A DNA stretch of 64,000 nucleotides, from positions 344,001 through 408,000 of the forward strand of contig NZ_CP016538.2 of the NCBI RefSeq assembly GCF_001687625.2. The letters run 5' to 3'. Positions 16,075-24,562 of the stretch are shown here, in pieces. Numbering within the stretch: position 1 is the stretch's first letter; each line of letters starts with the position of its first letter. The notes beneath the pieces are model-generated. The model was not told the origin of the DNA. It did no database searches and saw only the letters and a program-made list of their open reading frames with translations. This DNA is from Planococcus maritimus (GTDB lineage Bacteria; Bacillota; Bacilli; Bacillales_A; Planococcaceae). The position numbers and the translations under genes were made by a program.

Positions 16075-16851
16075 ATGAAGAAATGGACTTTATTAGCATT
16101 ATTGCTGGCAGTTCTCATGGTACTTGCCGCGTGCGGCGATTCGGAAGAAGAAGCTGGTGGTGGCGAATCCGGTGAAGGGGAATCCTACCGCGTTGGCATC
16201 GACACGACTTATCCACCATTTGAATTTGAAGATGCGGGAGAATACACAGGAATCGATATTGATTTGATCAATGCGATTGCTGAAAACCAAGGCTTTGAAA
16301 TTGAATTCAACCCAATGGATTTCGGAGGCATCATTCCAGCGCTGCAAGCTGATCAATTGGATGTAGCGATTGCGGGCATGAGTATTACTGATGAACGCAA
16401 AGAAATTGTGGATTTCTCGGATCCGTATTTCGATGCCGGTCTTTCCCTGGTTGTAGCGGAAGACAATAGCGACATTACTTCACTCGAAGACTTAGAAGGC
16501 AAGACGGTTGCTGTCAAGAGTGGAACCACTGGCGCTCAATTTGCGCGTGACAACGAAGCTGAATACGGTTATGAAATTTCCCAGTTCGAAGACAGCCCAT
16601 CGATGTTCCAGGAAGTATCAAACGGCAATGCCGATGTGCTTCTTGAAGATTACCCAGTCATCGCTTATGCCATCGCAGAAAGCGAACTCGCTTTGAAAAC
16701 GGTCGGCGAACGCTTGACAGGCGACCAATACGGCATCGCTGTGCTAAAAGGCGAAAATGCGGAACTGCTTGAGAAAATCAATGCAGGCTTGCAGGAGTTG
16801 CGCGATAGCGGCGAATATGACGAAATCTTAAACAAATACATCGCAGAATAA
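16075..16851 (+). CDS. Amino acid ABC transporter substrate-binding lipoprotein (family 3)
   Basis: A 258-residue lipoprotein. The signal peptide ends in the lipobox LAAC with Cys21. The mature part is a periplasmic-binding-protein type 3 fold: GIDTTYPPFEFED, DVAIAGMSITDERKEIVDFSDPYF (the arginine binds the amino-acid carboxylate), VKSGTTG and DVLLEDYPV. It delivers a polar or basic amino acid to the permease and ATPase encoded next. RBS GAGGGGG. A weak promoter TTCTGA-17-TATATT is at 16002-16030. A hairpin after the gene probably lowers read-through so that the binding protein is made in excess. Confidence 0.92.
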   Translation: MKKWTLLALLLAVLMVLAACGDSEEEAGGGESGEGESYRVGIDTTYPPFEFEDAGEYTGIDIDLINAIAENQGFEIEFNPMDFGGIIPALQADQLDVAIAGMSITDERKEIVDFSDPYFDAGLSLVVAEDNSDITSLEDLEGKTVAVKSGTTGAQFARDNEAEYGYEISQFEDSPSMFQEVSNGNADVLLEDYPVIAYAIAESELALKTVGERLTGDQYGIAVLKGENAELLEKINAGLQELRDSGEYDEILNKYIAE

Positions 16852-16856
16852 CATTA

Positions 16857-16887
16857 TGTAGCGCGCATTCGCGCGCTGCATTTTTTT
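16857..16887 (+). terminator. Intra-operon attenuating terminator
   Basis: GC-rich hairpin AGCGCGC-ATTC-GCGCGCT (extended by TG/CA pairs) and TTTTTTT between the binding-protein and permease genes. It likely sets the ratio of binding protein to transporter. Confidence 0.75.
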
Positions 16888-16908
16888 ATGCAAGGGGGGG
16901 AACTGAGG

Positions 16909-17553
16909 GTGCAGACAATCATCAATGCTTTTCCGTATTTAATGGAAGGCCTGCAAGTCACACTATACATTTTCAGCATTGCCATCGTCTTGGGCTTCTT
17001 GATCGGCCTAGTGGTCGCTTTGCTGCGCTTGGCACCGTTCAAAATCTTGAACTGGATCGCCAAAATCTTTGTGGATGCAATCCGCGGGACGCCGTTTATC
17101 GTCCAACTGTTCTTCATCTACTTCGGTTTGAACTCACTTGGGTTCTTTTCGCTCGATAACACGACCGCGGGAATTGTGACCGTCGCGATCAATGCCGGTG
17201 CGTACTTCTCGGAAATTATCCGGGCAGGCATTCAGTCGATCGACAAAGGGCAAACAGAAGCGGCCCGTTCGCTTGGGTTAGGCTCGACGCAGACGATGCG
17301 CCATATCATTTTGCCTCAGGCGTTCCGCCGCATGCTCCCAACTATTACTAACCAGGCGATCATTTCCTTGAAGGATACTTCGCTTTTATCGGTTATCGGG
17401 GTAGCGGATTTGACGCAGGAAGGGCGCATTCAGGCAAGTGCCACATTCGATGCGTTTAATGTGTATTTGATCCTCGGCATCATTTACTTTATCGTCATTT
17501 ACTTGCTCTCGATGCTCGCGAGCTTTGTGGAAAGGAAGTTTGTATTGCGATGA
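16909..17553 (+). CDS. Amino acid ABC transporter permease
   Basis: About 214 residues with five hydrophobic helices and the HisM-type EAA loop [20 protein letters not shown] (about 123-142), which docks onto the ATPase. I start it at GTG 16909 because AAGGGGGGG (16892-16900) lies 8 bases upstream. The ATG at 16888 is inside the terminator T-run and has no ribosome binding site. The 3' end overlaps the ATPase start (ATGA). Confidence 0.92.
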   Translation: MQTIINAFPYLMEGLQVTLYIFSIAIVLGFLIGLVVALLRLAPFKILNWIAKIFVDAIRGTPFIVQLFFIYFGLNSLGFFSLDNTTAGIVTVAINAGAYFSEIIRAGIQSIDKGQTEAARSLGLGSTQTMRHIILPQAFRRMLPTITNQAIISLKDTSLLSVIGVADLTQEGRIQASATFDAFNVYLILGIIYFIVIYLLSMLASFVERKFVLR

Positions 17554-18278
17554 GTATGATCAGAGTCGAAAACCTCAAAAAATCATTCGGAGATTTGGAA
17601 GTTATCAAAGATATGAGTACCGTTGTCGAAGAGAAAGAGGTCATTTGCGTCATCGGCCCTTCCGGTTCCGGCAAAAGTACGTTTCTTCGTTGCTTAAACC
17701 GTTTGGAAGACATCAGTGGAGGCCATGTTTATATTGAAGGGACAGACATCACCAACCCGAAAGTGGACATTAATAAAGTGCGCCAAGACGTGGGTATGGT
17801 GTTCCAGCAATTTAACTTGTTCCCGCACAAAACGGTTCTTCAGAACGTGACGTTAGCACCGATCAAATTGAAAAAAGGCGATCAGAAAGCAGCCGAGAAG
17901 AAAGCTTATGAGTTGCTGGAGAAAGTCGGATTGGGCGAAAAAGCGAAAGCTTATCCCGGCGAGTTGTCCGGTGGCCAGAAACAGCGTGTGGCGATTGCGC
18001 GGGCGCTCGCGATGGATCCGAAAATCATGTTATTCGATGAGCCGACTTCGGCGCTTGACCCGGAAATGGTCGGGGATGTGCTGGATGTCATGAAGCAATT
18101 GGCGAGAGAAGGGATGACCATGGTCGTTGTGACTCACGAAATGGGCTTTGCGGCAGAGATGGGCGATCGCGTGCTGTTCATCGACGGCGGCTATATTGTG
18201 GAAGAGAATGTGCCGAAGGAATTGTTCGGCAATCCGCAGCACGAACGGACGAAAGCGTTCTTGAGTAAAGTGTTGTAA
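17550..18278 (+). CDS. Amino acid ABC transporter ATP-binding protein (GlnQ/ArtP class)
   Basis: A 242-residue ABC ATPase: Walker [10 protein letters not shown] (about 38-46), Q-loop FQQFNLFPH, signature [15 protein letters not shown], Walker [15 protein letters not shown] and H-loop VVTHEMGFA. This is the polar amino acid uptake subclass. It overlaps the permease by four bases. The gene order binding protein-permease-ATPase resembles artPQR and tcyABC, but the sequence does not tell which amino acid is carried. Confidence 0.94.
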   Translation: MSMIRVENLKKSFGDLEVIKDMSTVVEEKEVICVIGPSGSGKSTFLRCLNRLEDISGGHVYIEGTDITNPKVDINKVRQDVGMVFQQFNLFPHKTVLQNVTLAPIKLKKGDQKAAEKKAYELLEKVGLGEKAKAYPGELSGGQKQRVAIARALAMDPKIMLFDEPTSALDPEMVGDVLDVMKQLAREGMTMVVVTHEMGFAAEMGDRVLFIDGGYIVEENVPKELFGNPQHERTKAFLSKVL

Positions 18279-18289
18279 CGATAGATGGG

Positions 18290-18317
18290 AGAGCGTGCCT
18301 TTTGGGCGCGCTTTTTT
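18290..18317 (+). terminator. Terminator of the ABC operon
   Basis: AGCGTGCC / GGGCGCGCT stem with TTTT in the loop and a T-run. Confidence 0.8.
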
Positions 18318-18338
18318 AATTTGTTCGAAGTTGGGATT

Positions 18339-18820
18339 AGATAGCGAGGGTTTTTGAACGGAATTATTCTTGAGCGTTGGATTGAGCTTCATTTGGGCAG
18401 TCGCCGCCGTGCTTTGGGATGGCCTTTTGCCATAAGCCAGGAAGAACACCTGTCTTATGGCATCGGCTCACCCTTGGCGCTTGGCGGCTTGGAGATTTCG
18501 TTGTACAGGGTTGTTTAAACCGATCTGCTTTTATATAAAGTTGCCGGCTAGTGGGGTAATCGCTTCCCAGGTGATGGTTGAAATAAGATAGCGAGGGTTT
18601 GCTTGCGGAAGAGTTTTGGCGTTTTGGTTGAGCTTCGGTGTGTTAGTCGCCGCCGTGCTTTGGGATGGCCTTTTGCCATAAGCCAGGAAGAACACCTGTC
18701 TTATGGCGTCGGCTCACCCTTGGCGCTTGCGGCTTGGAGATTTCGTTGTACAGGGTTGTTTAAACCGATCTGCTTTTATATAAAGTTGCCGGCTAGTGGG
18801 GAAATCGCTTCCCGGGATGC
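18339..18820 (-). repeat. Tandem pair of family B structured repeats
   Basis: Two direct copies on the minus strand, offset by 246 bases: central hairpins at 18429-18461 and 18675-18707 are both GCCATAAG/CTTATGGC with an inner CAGG/CCTG stem. Long stretches between the copies are near-identical, so the duplication is recent. The hairpin differs from copy 1 (5029-5061) at two base pairs, each changed on both sides. Flanking genes converge on this interval (ABC operon from the left, ppiB from the right). No coding region is supported here. Confidence 0.82.
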
Positions 18821-18835
18821 GGCATCTGACTAGTA

Positions 18836-19123
18836 AATATTTGAACCGAATATCTTGTTGGAGAAAGAGGACTGAAAATCGCATTCTCTTTGATCCAAAT
18901 GATACGAGTTACAAAATATGATGCATTTAGACATTTTTCATCAAGCAGATAGAAGAAGTTTGTTTCCCTTCTAAAACTAGAGACGGAGTGGAGGGGGGGC
19001 TGACGCCTGTGGGACCGCGCGGGCTGGCGAGACAAACGTGGCGCGTTCTTTGCGGCACGTTGGCTCAACACCCGCCCCACGGCAAGCAGCCCCCCTGAAA
19101 CGAAGTCGAAAAGCGGAAGATTT
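18836..19123 (-). repeat. Dispersed repeat, family A, copy 2 (inverted relative to copy 1)
   Basis: Read on the minus strand it begins TTCCGCTTTTCGACTTCG, passes a GAGCC-containing core and CACTCCGTCTCTAGTTTTAGA, and ends in the A+T-rich tail with AAATGCATCATATTTTGTAA, the same order as at 4616-4880. The central part has diverged more than the ends. Confidence 0.72.
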
Positions 19124-19165
19124 TTTAATCTTTAATCTTTAATCTTTAATCTTTAATCTCTAATT
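19124..19165. repeat. 7-bp tandem repeat (TTTAATC)
   Basis: Five perfect TTTAATC units (19124-19158) followed by degenerate units, directly behind repeat A copy 2. Such a microsatellite can change length by slippage. It is not inside a gene. Confidence 0.9.
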
Positions 19166-19190
19166 ATCGAACCCCTTAAATCCCACCAAA

Positions 19191-19222
19191 ACAAAAAAAC
19201 GTGCCGCAGGGGCACGTTTTTT
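19191..19222 (-). terminator. Terminator of ppiB
   Basis: AAAAAACGTGCC / GGCACGTTTTTT perfect stem with a 5-base loop; the minus strand ends in a T-run. Confidence 0.85.
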
Positions 19223-19230
19223 ACAAGGGA

Positions 19231-19671
19231 TTATTCAGCGTCAAAGACGTGAACTTTCTCCATTTTGTCGCCGTTTTTCATAGCTTTTGCAGTTTCAAGG
19301 CCTTTTGTTACTTGGCCAAAAACTGTGTGGACGCCATCAAGATGCGGCTGTGAATCGTGAACGATAAAGAACTGGCTTGATCCAGTGTCTTTGCCGGCGT
19401 GAGCCATAGAAAGGCTGCCTGGCTGATGTTTATGCGGGTTGCCTTCAGTTTCGCATTTGATCGTTTTGCCGCTGCCGCCCATGCCAGTTCCGGTTGGGTC
19501 GCCGCCTTGGGAAACGAAACCTGGAATGACGCGGTGGAAAACAACGCCGTTATAGAATCCAGAGTTTGCAAGCTCCTCGAAGTTTGCAACTGTGTTTGGT
19601 GCTTCATTTGGGAAAAGGTCGAATTCGATTACTTCGCCGTTTTCCATGTGCATGTGGCCTTTTTTCGCCAT
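19231..19671 (-). CDS. ppiB: Cyclophilin-type peptidyl-prolyl cis-trans isomerase
   Basis: A 146-residue cytoplasmic cyclophilin close to remembered B. subtilis Ppi[18 protein letters not shown] carries the catalytic Arg and Phe, followed by [29 protein letters not shown] and [13 protein letters not shown]. No signal peptide. I start it at ATG 19671, 9 bases after AAAGGAG; longer in-frame starts overlap that site. It catalyses proline isomerisation during folding. Confidence 0.94.
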   Translation of the reverse strand: MAKKGHMHMENGEVIEFDLFPNEAPNTVANFEELANSGFYNGVVFHRVIPGFVSQGGDPTGTGMGGSGKTIKCETEGNPHKHQPGSLSMAHAGKDTGSSQFFIVHDSQPHLDGVHTVFGQVTKGLETAKAMKNGDKMEKVHVFDAE

Positions 19672-19746
19672 ATCTAACATCTCCTTTTCATTTGGTTCAT
19701 TCTTTAGTATATCGGCTTTTGGTGCCACTGCCTACTGAAAAGGGGC

Positions 19747-20538
19747 TTATAGCGCCTTCAGGAATCCACCATCGACAACGATTGATTGTCCAGTGACATA
19801 GGAATTGGCAGCGGAAGCCAAAAAGACGACGGTACGGGCGAATTCAGCGGGCTCGCCTAGACGGCCGCTAGGAATCTGCGCTTCGGTATGTTTCAAAACT
19901 TCTTCTGGAGAAAGGCCTTGTTTATCCGCGGTTGCTTGAGTCAATTCGGCAACACGATCGGTTGAGATTTTGCCGGGGCCAACGGTGTTGACCAAAATAT
20001 TATCTCCTGCCACTTCCCGAGAAAGTGTTTTTGCAAAGCCGACCATGCCGGCACGCATCGTATTTGATAAGATCAAGCCGTCAATCACTTCCTTTGTGGA
20101 AGAAGAGGAGATGTTGATGATGCGGCCGAATTGTTGCGCTTTCATATAAGGAAGCACTTCGCGGCATGTGCGGATATAACTCAATAAGTTTTGATCGAAT
20201 GCGGCATACCAGTCGGCATCGCTCATATCGCCGAATCCGCCCGCTTTTGGGCCGCCGGTGTTGTTGACGAGCACATCGATGCGCCCAAATTGTTCGTCAA
20301 CTTTGTGGAATAATTGCTGGATATCGTCAGCTTGTGACATATCGCATGTAAATGCATAGACATGTTCATTGCCGCTTTCTGTGCGAATTTCTTCGGCAGC
20401 TGTATTGACCGATTCTTGGCGTCGGCTTGAGAGGACGACGATTGCCCCTTCTTTGGCAAACTCTAAAGCGCATGCTTTGCCGAGTCCTTTACTGGAAGCC
20501 ATGACGACTACTACTTTTTCTTTTAATCCAAGATCCAC
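19747..20538 (-). CDS. SDR family oxidoreductase lacking the YxxxK motif
   Basis: A 263-residue Rossmann-fold short-chain dehydrogenase: cofactor loop ASSKGLGKA, VNNTGGPKAG (NNAG-type), and the C-terminal YVTGQSIVVDGG. Where classical members carry Tyr-x3-Lys this protein reads LSNTMRAG, so both catalytic residues are replaced (Ser/Asn and Arg). I start at GTG 20538, giving the frequent MDLGLK-type beginning; GAAAGG stands 9 bases before it. Divergent from yumC. It may be a 3-oxoacyl-ACP reductase-like paralogue with altered chemistry. Confidence 0.85.
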   Translation of the reverse strand: MDLGLKEKVVVVMASSKGLGKACALEFAKEGAIVVLSSRRQESVNTAAEEIRTESGNEHVYAFTCDMSQADDIQQLFHKVDEQFGRIDVLVNNTGGPKAGGFGDMSDADWYAAFDQNLLSYIRTCREVLPYMKAQQFGRIINISSSSTKEVIDGLILSNTMRAGMVGFAKTLSREVAGDNILVNTVGPGKISTDRVAELTQATADKQGLSPEEVLKHTEAQIPSGRLGEPAEFARTVVFLASAANSYVTGQSIVVDGGFLKAL

Positions 20539-20693
20539 ATTTATCATCCTTTCCATTTGGTTCCTTGTTTCAGTTTACGATAGAATAAAAGGGATGGAAA
20601 TGCTGGTTTCGGATTTCCGCCATAAGTCCAATGGCGGAGACCCTATATAGATGTGGTAGGATGGATATATTGATTAGATTAGGAGTGTTGGAA

Positions 20694-21680
20694 ATGGAAG
20701 AACGTGAAATCTTCGATATTACAATCATCGGCGGCGGCCCGACCGGCTTGTTCGCTTCGTTTTATGGCGGCATGCGCAAAATGAAAGTGAAAGTATTGGA
20801 TAGCCTTCCGCAGCTCGGCGGCCAATTGATGGAATTGTACCCGGACAAATTCATTTATGACATTGGCGGTTTCCCGAAAGTGTTGGCGAAAGATTTGGTG
20901 GACAACCTTGTCGAGCAAGCAAAATACGGCGACCCTGAAATTTGCTTGGAAGAAACGGTCGCGTCAGTCGAACGCGAAGACGAACATTTTGCCATTACAA
21001 CAGATAAAGGGACGCATTACTCGAAAGCGATCCTGTTGACGGCTGGCGTCGGGGCTTTCCACCCGCGTAAATTGGCAGTAGATGGTGCTGAACAATTTGA
21101 AGGCAAAACTTTGCATTACGGTGTAAGAGACTTAACCTTGTTTAGCGATAAAAAAGTTGTAGTTCTCGGCGGAGGCGACTCTGCGGTTGACTGGGCGATG
21201 ATGCTTGAGAATGTGGCGTCGCAAGTAACTTTGAGCCATCGCCGCGAGAAAATGACGGCACACGAAGCGAATATCGATACGATGATGCAGTCGACCGTGG
21301 AAGTCAAGAAGCCTTTCAACGTCAAGGAACTGGTTGGCGAGAACGGTGAAATCCGTGAGCTTGTGCTGGAAGACAAAGAAGGAAACGAAGAACGCCTTGA
21401 AGTCGACCATGTTGTCGTCAACTACGGCAACATCACATCCCTTGGACCGATCAAAGAGTGGGGCCTTGAGATGGAGAAGAACTCGGTTATCGTCAATTCC
21501 AAAATGGAAACGAATATCCCGGGTATCTATGCAGCAGGTGACATTGCCACCTACGAAGGGAAAGTGAAATTGATCGCGGTCGGCTTCGGTGAAGCACCAA
21601 CCGCCATCAACAATGCAAAATCTTACTTGGATCCGAAATCCAGAGTACAGCCTTTGCATAGCACAAGCGTATTCAAATAA
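20694..21680 (+). CDS. yumC: Ferredoxin/flavodoxin--NADP+ reductase, thioredoxin-reductase-like (YumC)
   Basis: A 328-residue flavoprotein: FAD motif GGGPTGLFASFYGG near the N-terminus, NADPH motif LGGGDSAVDWAM (about 160), and the C-terminal FAD contact GIYAAGDIATYEGKVKL. It lacks the CxxC of thioredoxin reductase, as expected for the Bacillus-type Fnr YumC, which supplies electrons to ferredoxin or flavodoxin. ATG 20694 has TAGGAGTG upstream. Length matches YumC. Confidence 0.92.
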   Translation: MEEREIFDITIIGGGPTGLFASFYGGMRKMKVKVLDSLPQLGGQLMELYPDKFIYDIGGFPKVLAKDLVDNLVEQAKYGDPEICLEETVASVEREDEHFAITTDKGTHYSKAILLTAGVGAFHPRKLAVDGAEQFEGKTLHYGVRDLTLFSDKKVVVLGGGDSAVDWAMMLENVASQVTLSHRREKMTAHEANIDTMMQSTVEVKKPFNVKELVGENGEIRELVLEDKEGNEERLEVDHVVVNYGNITSLGPIKEWGLEMEKNSVIVNSKMETNIPGIYAAGDIATYEGKVKLIAVGFGEAPTAINNAKSYLDPKSRVQPLHSTSVFK

Positions 21681-21687
21681 AAAAGAG

Positions 21688-21727
21688 AAATGCCCAGCAA
21701 GCGATGTAGCTTGCCGGGCATTTTTTT
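21688..21727. terminator. Shared terminator of yumC and the BCCT gene
   Basis: AAATGCCCAGCAAGC / GCTTGCCGGGCATTT with one mismatch, A-rich before and T-rich after, between convergent genes. Confidence 0.85.
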
Positions 21728-21736
21728 GTTGTTGCG

Positions 21737-23242
21737 TCACATTGGATTTTTTTTGCGCTTTACAGCTACCGGGTCTTGGCTAGCCGCTTTCAAGAACGCG
21801 GCTCCCATCAGCAAAACCACAACCGAGAACGGCAAGGCGGCAATAATCAATGAGTTTTGCAAACCTTGTGTACCGCCGCTGTAGACGACGATGGCCGCAA
21901 CGGCTGACTGGATCAAGCCCCAAGTGATTTTTACCAAGTTTGGGGGATTCAATAAGCCGCCGGTTGTCTGCATGCCGAGCACGAATGTTGCGGAGTCGGC
22001 AGAAGTGATGAAGAAGATCGCGACGACGAATAATGTCAGGATAGACATTACGGTGCCAAGCGGATAATGCTGCAGCACGCCGAATGTGGCTGTTTCCAAA
22101 CTATAATCGGAAATCGTATCGATGCCTTTTTGCTGGAGGTCCAAAGCCGAAACCCCAAACACGGCAAAGAAAATAAAGCAGACGAGAGACGGGACAACGA
22201 GAACACCGAGCATGAATTCCCGAACAGTGCGCCCTCGTGAAATACGGGCAATGAAAATACCGACAAATGGCGCCCAAGATATCCACCAAGCCCAGTAAAA
22301 GACAGTCCAGCCATCTACCCAGGCGCGGCGGTCGCTGTTCAATGGCTCTAAATTGAAACTCATTGATAGGAAGTTGGAAAAATAGCCGCCGAGTGAATCG
22401 GCAAACATGTTCATAATGTATAGCGTCGGGCCGACAACAAGCAGCATGCCAAGCAGGATGAAAGCGAGCACCATATTGATATTACTTAAATACTTAATGC
22501 CTCGGCCGATTCCGGACCAAGCCGAAATGATAAATAACAAAGTAGCGACGGCAAGGATCAATAATTGAAAGGCGAACGTATTCGGTGTACCGAACAGGAA
22601 AGACAATCCTTCATTGATTTGTGCAGAGCCAAAGCCGAGTGTGGAAGCGACACCGATAACCGTTGCAAAGACGGCGAGCGTATCGATCAGCTTGCCAAGC
22701 CAGCCGCTCATGCGCTTTTGGCCAAACAGTGGAATGAGTGTCGCACTGATCAGTCCTGGTGAACCGTTATGGAATTTCGCGTAGGCAAGCGACAAAGCGA
22801 CAAGACCATAAATTGCCCAAGCATGGATGCCCCAATGGAAAAACGAGAATTGCATTGCTTCCCTCACAGCTTCGTTAGAACCCAGTTCAGAACGGGGGGC
22901 ACTGATAAAAGCATGGGAAATCGGCTCAGCAGTTGTCCAGAACACGAGCCCCATGCCCATTCCAGCGGAAAATAACATCGCGAACCAAGAAATAAGGCTG
23001 AATTCTGGGTCGTCGCCAGGTTTGCCGAGTTTGATGTCGGCAAACCTGGAAAAAATCAAATAAAGGCAAAAAACAAGAATAATGAAGACTGATGCCAAGT
23101 AATACCAACCAAATGTGGATGAGATCCACGAAGTAAGCGAGCCGGTCTGCGCTTGGAAGTTTTCAGGGCCGACAACTCCCCAAGTAACCATGGCTAGGCA
23201 GATGGCCAGCGAAATCCAAAAAACGATTGTGACATTTTTCAA
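21737..23242 (-). CDS. BCCT family glycine-betaine-type transporter (OpuD-like)
   Basis: A 501-residue carrier with about 12 helices. The helix-3 substrate motif SAGMGMGLVFWTTAEP and the helix-8 aromatic box FYWAWWISWAPFVG followed by RISRGRTVREF are canonical for betaine carriers such as OpuD and BetP. It therefore probably imports glycine betaine or a related trimethylammonium solute in osmotic stress. The C-terminal tail is short and basic. Compare the atypical BCCT at 52990-54567. Confidence 0.9.
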   Translation of the reverse strand: MKNVTIVFWISLAICLAMVTWGVVGPENFQAQTGSLTSWISSTFGWYYLASVFIILVFCLYLIFSRFADIKLGKPGDDPEFSLISWFAMLFSAGMGMGLVFWTTAEPISHAFISAPRSELGSNEAVREAMQFSFFHWGIHAWAIYGLVALSLAYAKFHNGSPGLISATLIPLFGQKRMSGWLGKLIDTLAVFATVIGVASTLGFGSAQINEGLSFLFGTPNTFAFQLLILAVATLLFIISAWSGIGRGIKYLSNINMVLAFILLGMLLVVGPTLYIMNMFADSLGGYFSNFLSMSFNLEPLNSDRRAWVDGWTVFYWAWWISWAPFVGIFIARISRGRTVREFMLGVLVVPSLVCFIFFAVFGVSALDLQQKGIDTISDYSLETATFGVLQHYPLGTVMSILTLFVVAIFFITSADSATFVLGMQTTGGLLNPPNLVKITWGLIQSAVAAIVVYSGGTQGLQNSLIIAALPFSVVVLLMGAAFLKAASQDPVAVKRKKNPM

Positions 23243-23543
23243 ATGAGTTCCTCCTAAACTAAAAGCTAGATTGAATGAAATGTATCGAGTGCTGTAATTA
23301 TTTATTCCCCCAACAAAAGGCAGCTAATCCAATCTATCGCTATTAATAATAGAAAAAAGAGCTGTAGGGTAGAAAAACTTGATAGCAACTAAGAAGAAAG
23401 AATGTTCAGTTTTATTACAAGCTGTCATATTTAAAAGATTGACGTAATGTAATTGTTAAATTTCATCTGTCGTTCTGTCATGTTCTTGCAATGCGCACAT
23501 GTTAAGCTGTGTCTTGTGTTAGTGAAAAGGAGGAATTTCAATT
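23243..23543. other. Divergent promoter region, no gene
   Basis: A+T-rich 300 bases between the BCCT gene (minus) and the LysM-3D gene (plus). It must hold both promoters, but I cannot single out a convincing -35/-10 pair. TTGACG at about 23450 has no good -10 at 17 bases. Direct repeats of the WalR type (TGTWAH-N5-TGTWAH) were sought because the LysM-3D family is often WalR-controlled, but none fit with the right spacing. Confidence 0.5.
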
Positions 23544-24350
23544 ATGAAAAAGCAAATCGTTACACTAACGGCAATTGCGGCATTAAGTGTAGGCGCAGCG
23601 ACAACAGCAAGCGCTAATTCATCGTATACAGTCCAATCGGGTGACACTCTTTGGGGTATCTCACAAGAAAAAAATGTTTCAGTACAAAACCTTAAAAACT
23701 GGAATGACTTGTCATCTGACTTGATCTTCCCGAACGACACGCTTTCTGTCGAAGGTAAAGAACAGGCATCTACGAAATCAACGAACTCATCATCAACCTA
23801 TACAGTTAAAAGCGGCGACACATTGTTCAAGATCGCTTCCGCTCACGGAATTTCATTGGATCAATTGATGAGCTGGAACAACATTTCTGGCCACATGATC
23901 TACCCTGGACAAGAATTCGCAGTAAAAGGTGCAGCAGCTAAAGCAACAGCGACAGCAACTGCTCCAGCTAAACAAGAAGCACCAAAATCAACTCAAGCAG
24001 CACCAACACCTGCGAGTGCACCAGCAGCGGCTAAACCAGCAGCGGCTTCTACACAATCAGGTAAAGAAATGACAGTATCTGCAACAGCATACACAGCTTA
24101 CTGTGCAGGATGCTCAGGCATCACACGTACTGGCATTGACTTGCGTTCGAACCCGAACCAAAAAGTCATCGCCGTTGATCCATCCGTCATCCCACTCGGT
24201 TCAAAAGTATGGGTTGAAGGCTACGGAACAGCTATCGCTGGCGATACTGGCGGAGCAATCAAAGGCAACAAAATCGACGTCTTCATCCCAACACAAAGCG
24301 AAGCTTTGAAATGGGGACGCAAAAACATCACAATCAAAATTCTAGACTAA
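23544..24350 (+). CDS. Secreted LysM-3D domain cell-wall protein (YocH-like)
   Basis: A 268-residue secreted protein: Sec signal peptide (1-25, ending near ASA-N), two LysM peptidoglycan-binding modules (about 27-70 and 86-130, each with SGDTLW/F), an Ala-Thr-Pro linker (about 132-175) and a C-terminal 3D domain (about 178-268). The three conserved aspartates of the 3D domain are visible in IAVDPSVIPLG, AGDTGG and KIDVF. Relatives such as YocH and Sps are muralytic or resuscitation-type enzymes. RBS AAAAGGAGG. Single gene with its own terminator. Confidence 0.9.
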   Translation: MKKQIVTLTAIAALSVGAATTASANSSYTVQSGDTLWGISQEKNVSVQNLKNWNDLSSDLIFPNDTLSVEGKEQASTKSTNSSSTYTVKSGDTLFKIASAHGISLDQLMSWNNISGHMIYPGQEFAVKGAAAKATATATAPAKQEAPKSTQAAPTPASAPAAAKPAAASTQSGKEMTVSATAYTAYCAGCSGITRTGIDLRSNPNQKVIAVDPSVIPLGSKVWVEGYGTAIAGDTGGAIKGNKIDVFIPTQSEALKWGRKNITIKILD

Positions 24351-24369
24351 TATCTTTATAAGCTACAAA

Positions 24370-24400
24370 GCCGAGGTGACCATTCCCTCGGCCTTTTTTA
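24370..24400 (+). terminator. Intrinsic terminator
   Basis: GCCGAGG / CCTCGGC stem with T-run CCTTTTTTA. Confidence 0.82.
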
Positions 24401-24562
24401 TGTCATCCTTTGCTCCTATGCAAAGGATTTTTTTTTGTTAAATTCGCATTTTTTTAGTGAATAGTCGGAAAACTATTGAATTCGAAGTTAAGAGGCCTAT
24501 AATGTGGGGTATAGTTATTGAGTATTTATAATTTTTATACTTATTAAAAGGAGGCGCATGAG

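Noticed and set aside
18603..19080. Open frames of 76 and 95 codons in the repeat cluster
   Set aside because: They cross repeat boundaries and hairpins, lack ribosome binding sites, and the products are low-quality translations of repeats.
20610..20640. Hairpin CCGCCAT/ATGGCGG before yumC as a riboswitch or terminator
   Set aside because: Short stem, no T-run, no conserved riboswitch core recognised.
23243..23543. WalR binding sites before the LysM-3D gene
   Set aside because: TGTAAT and TGTTAA occur but not as TGTWAH-N5-TGTWAH repeats.
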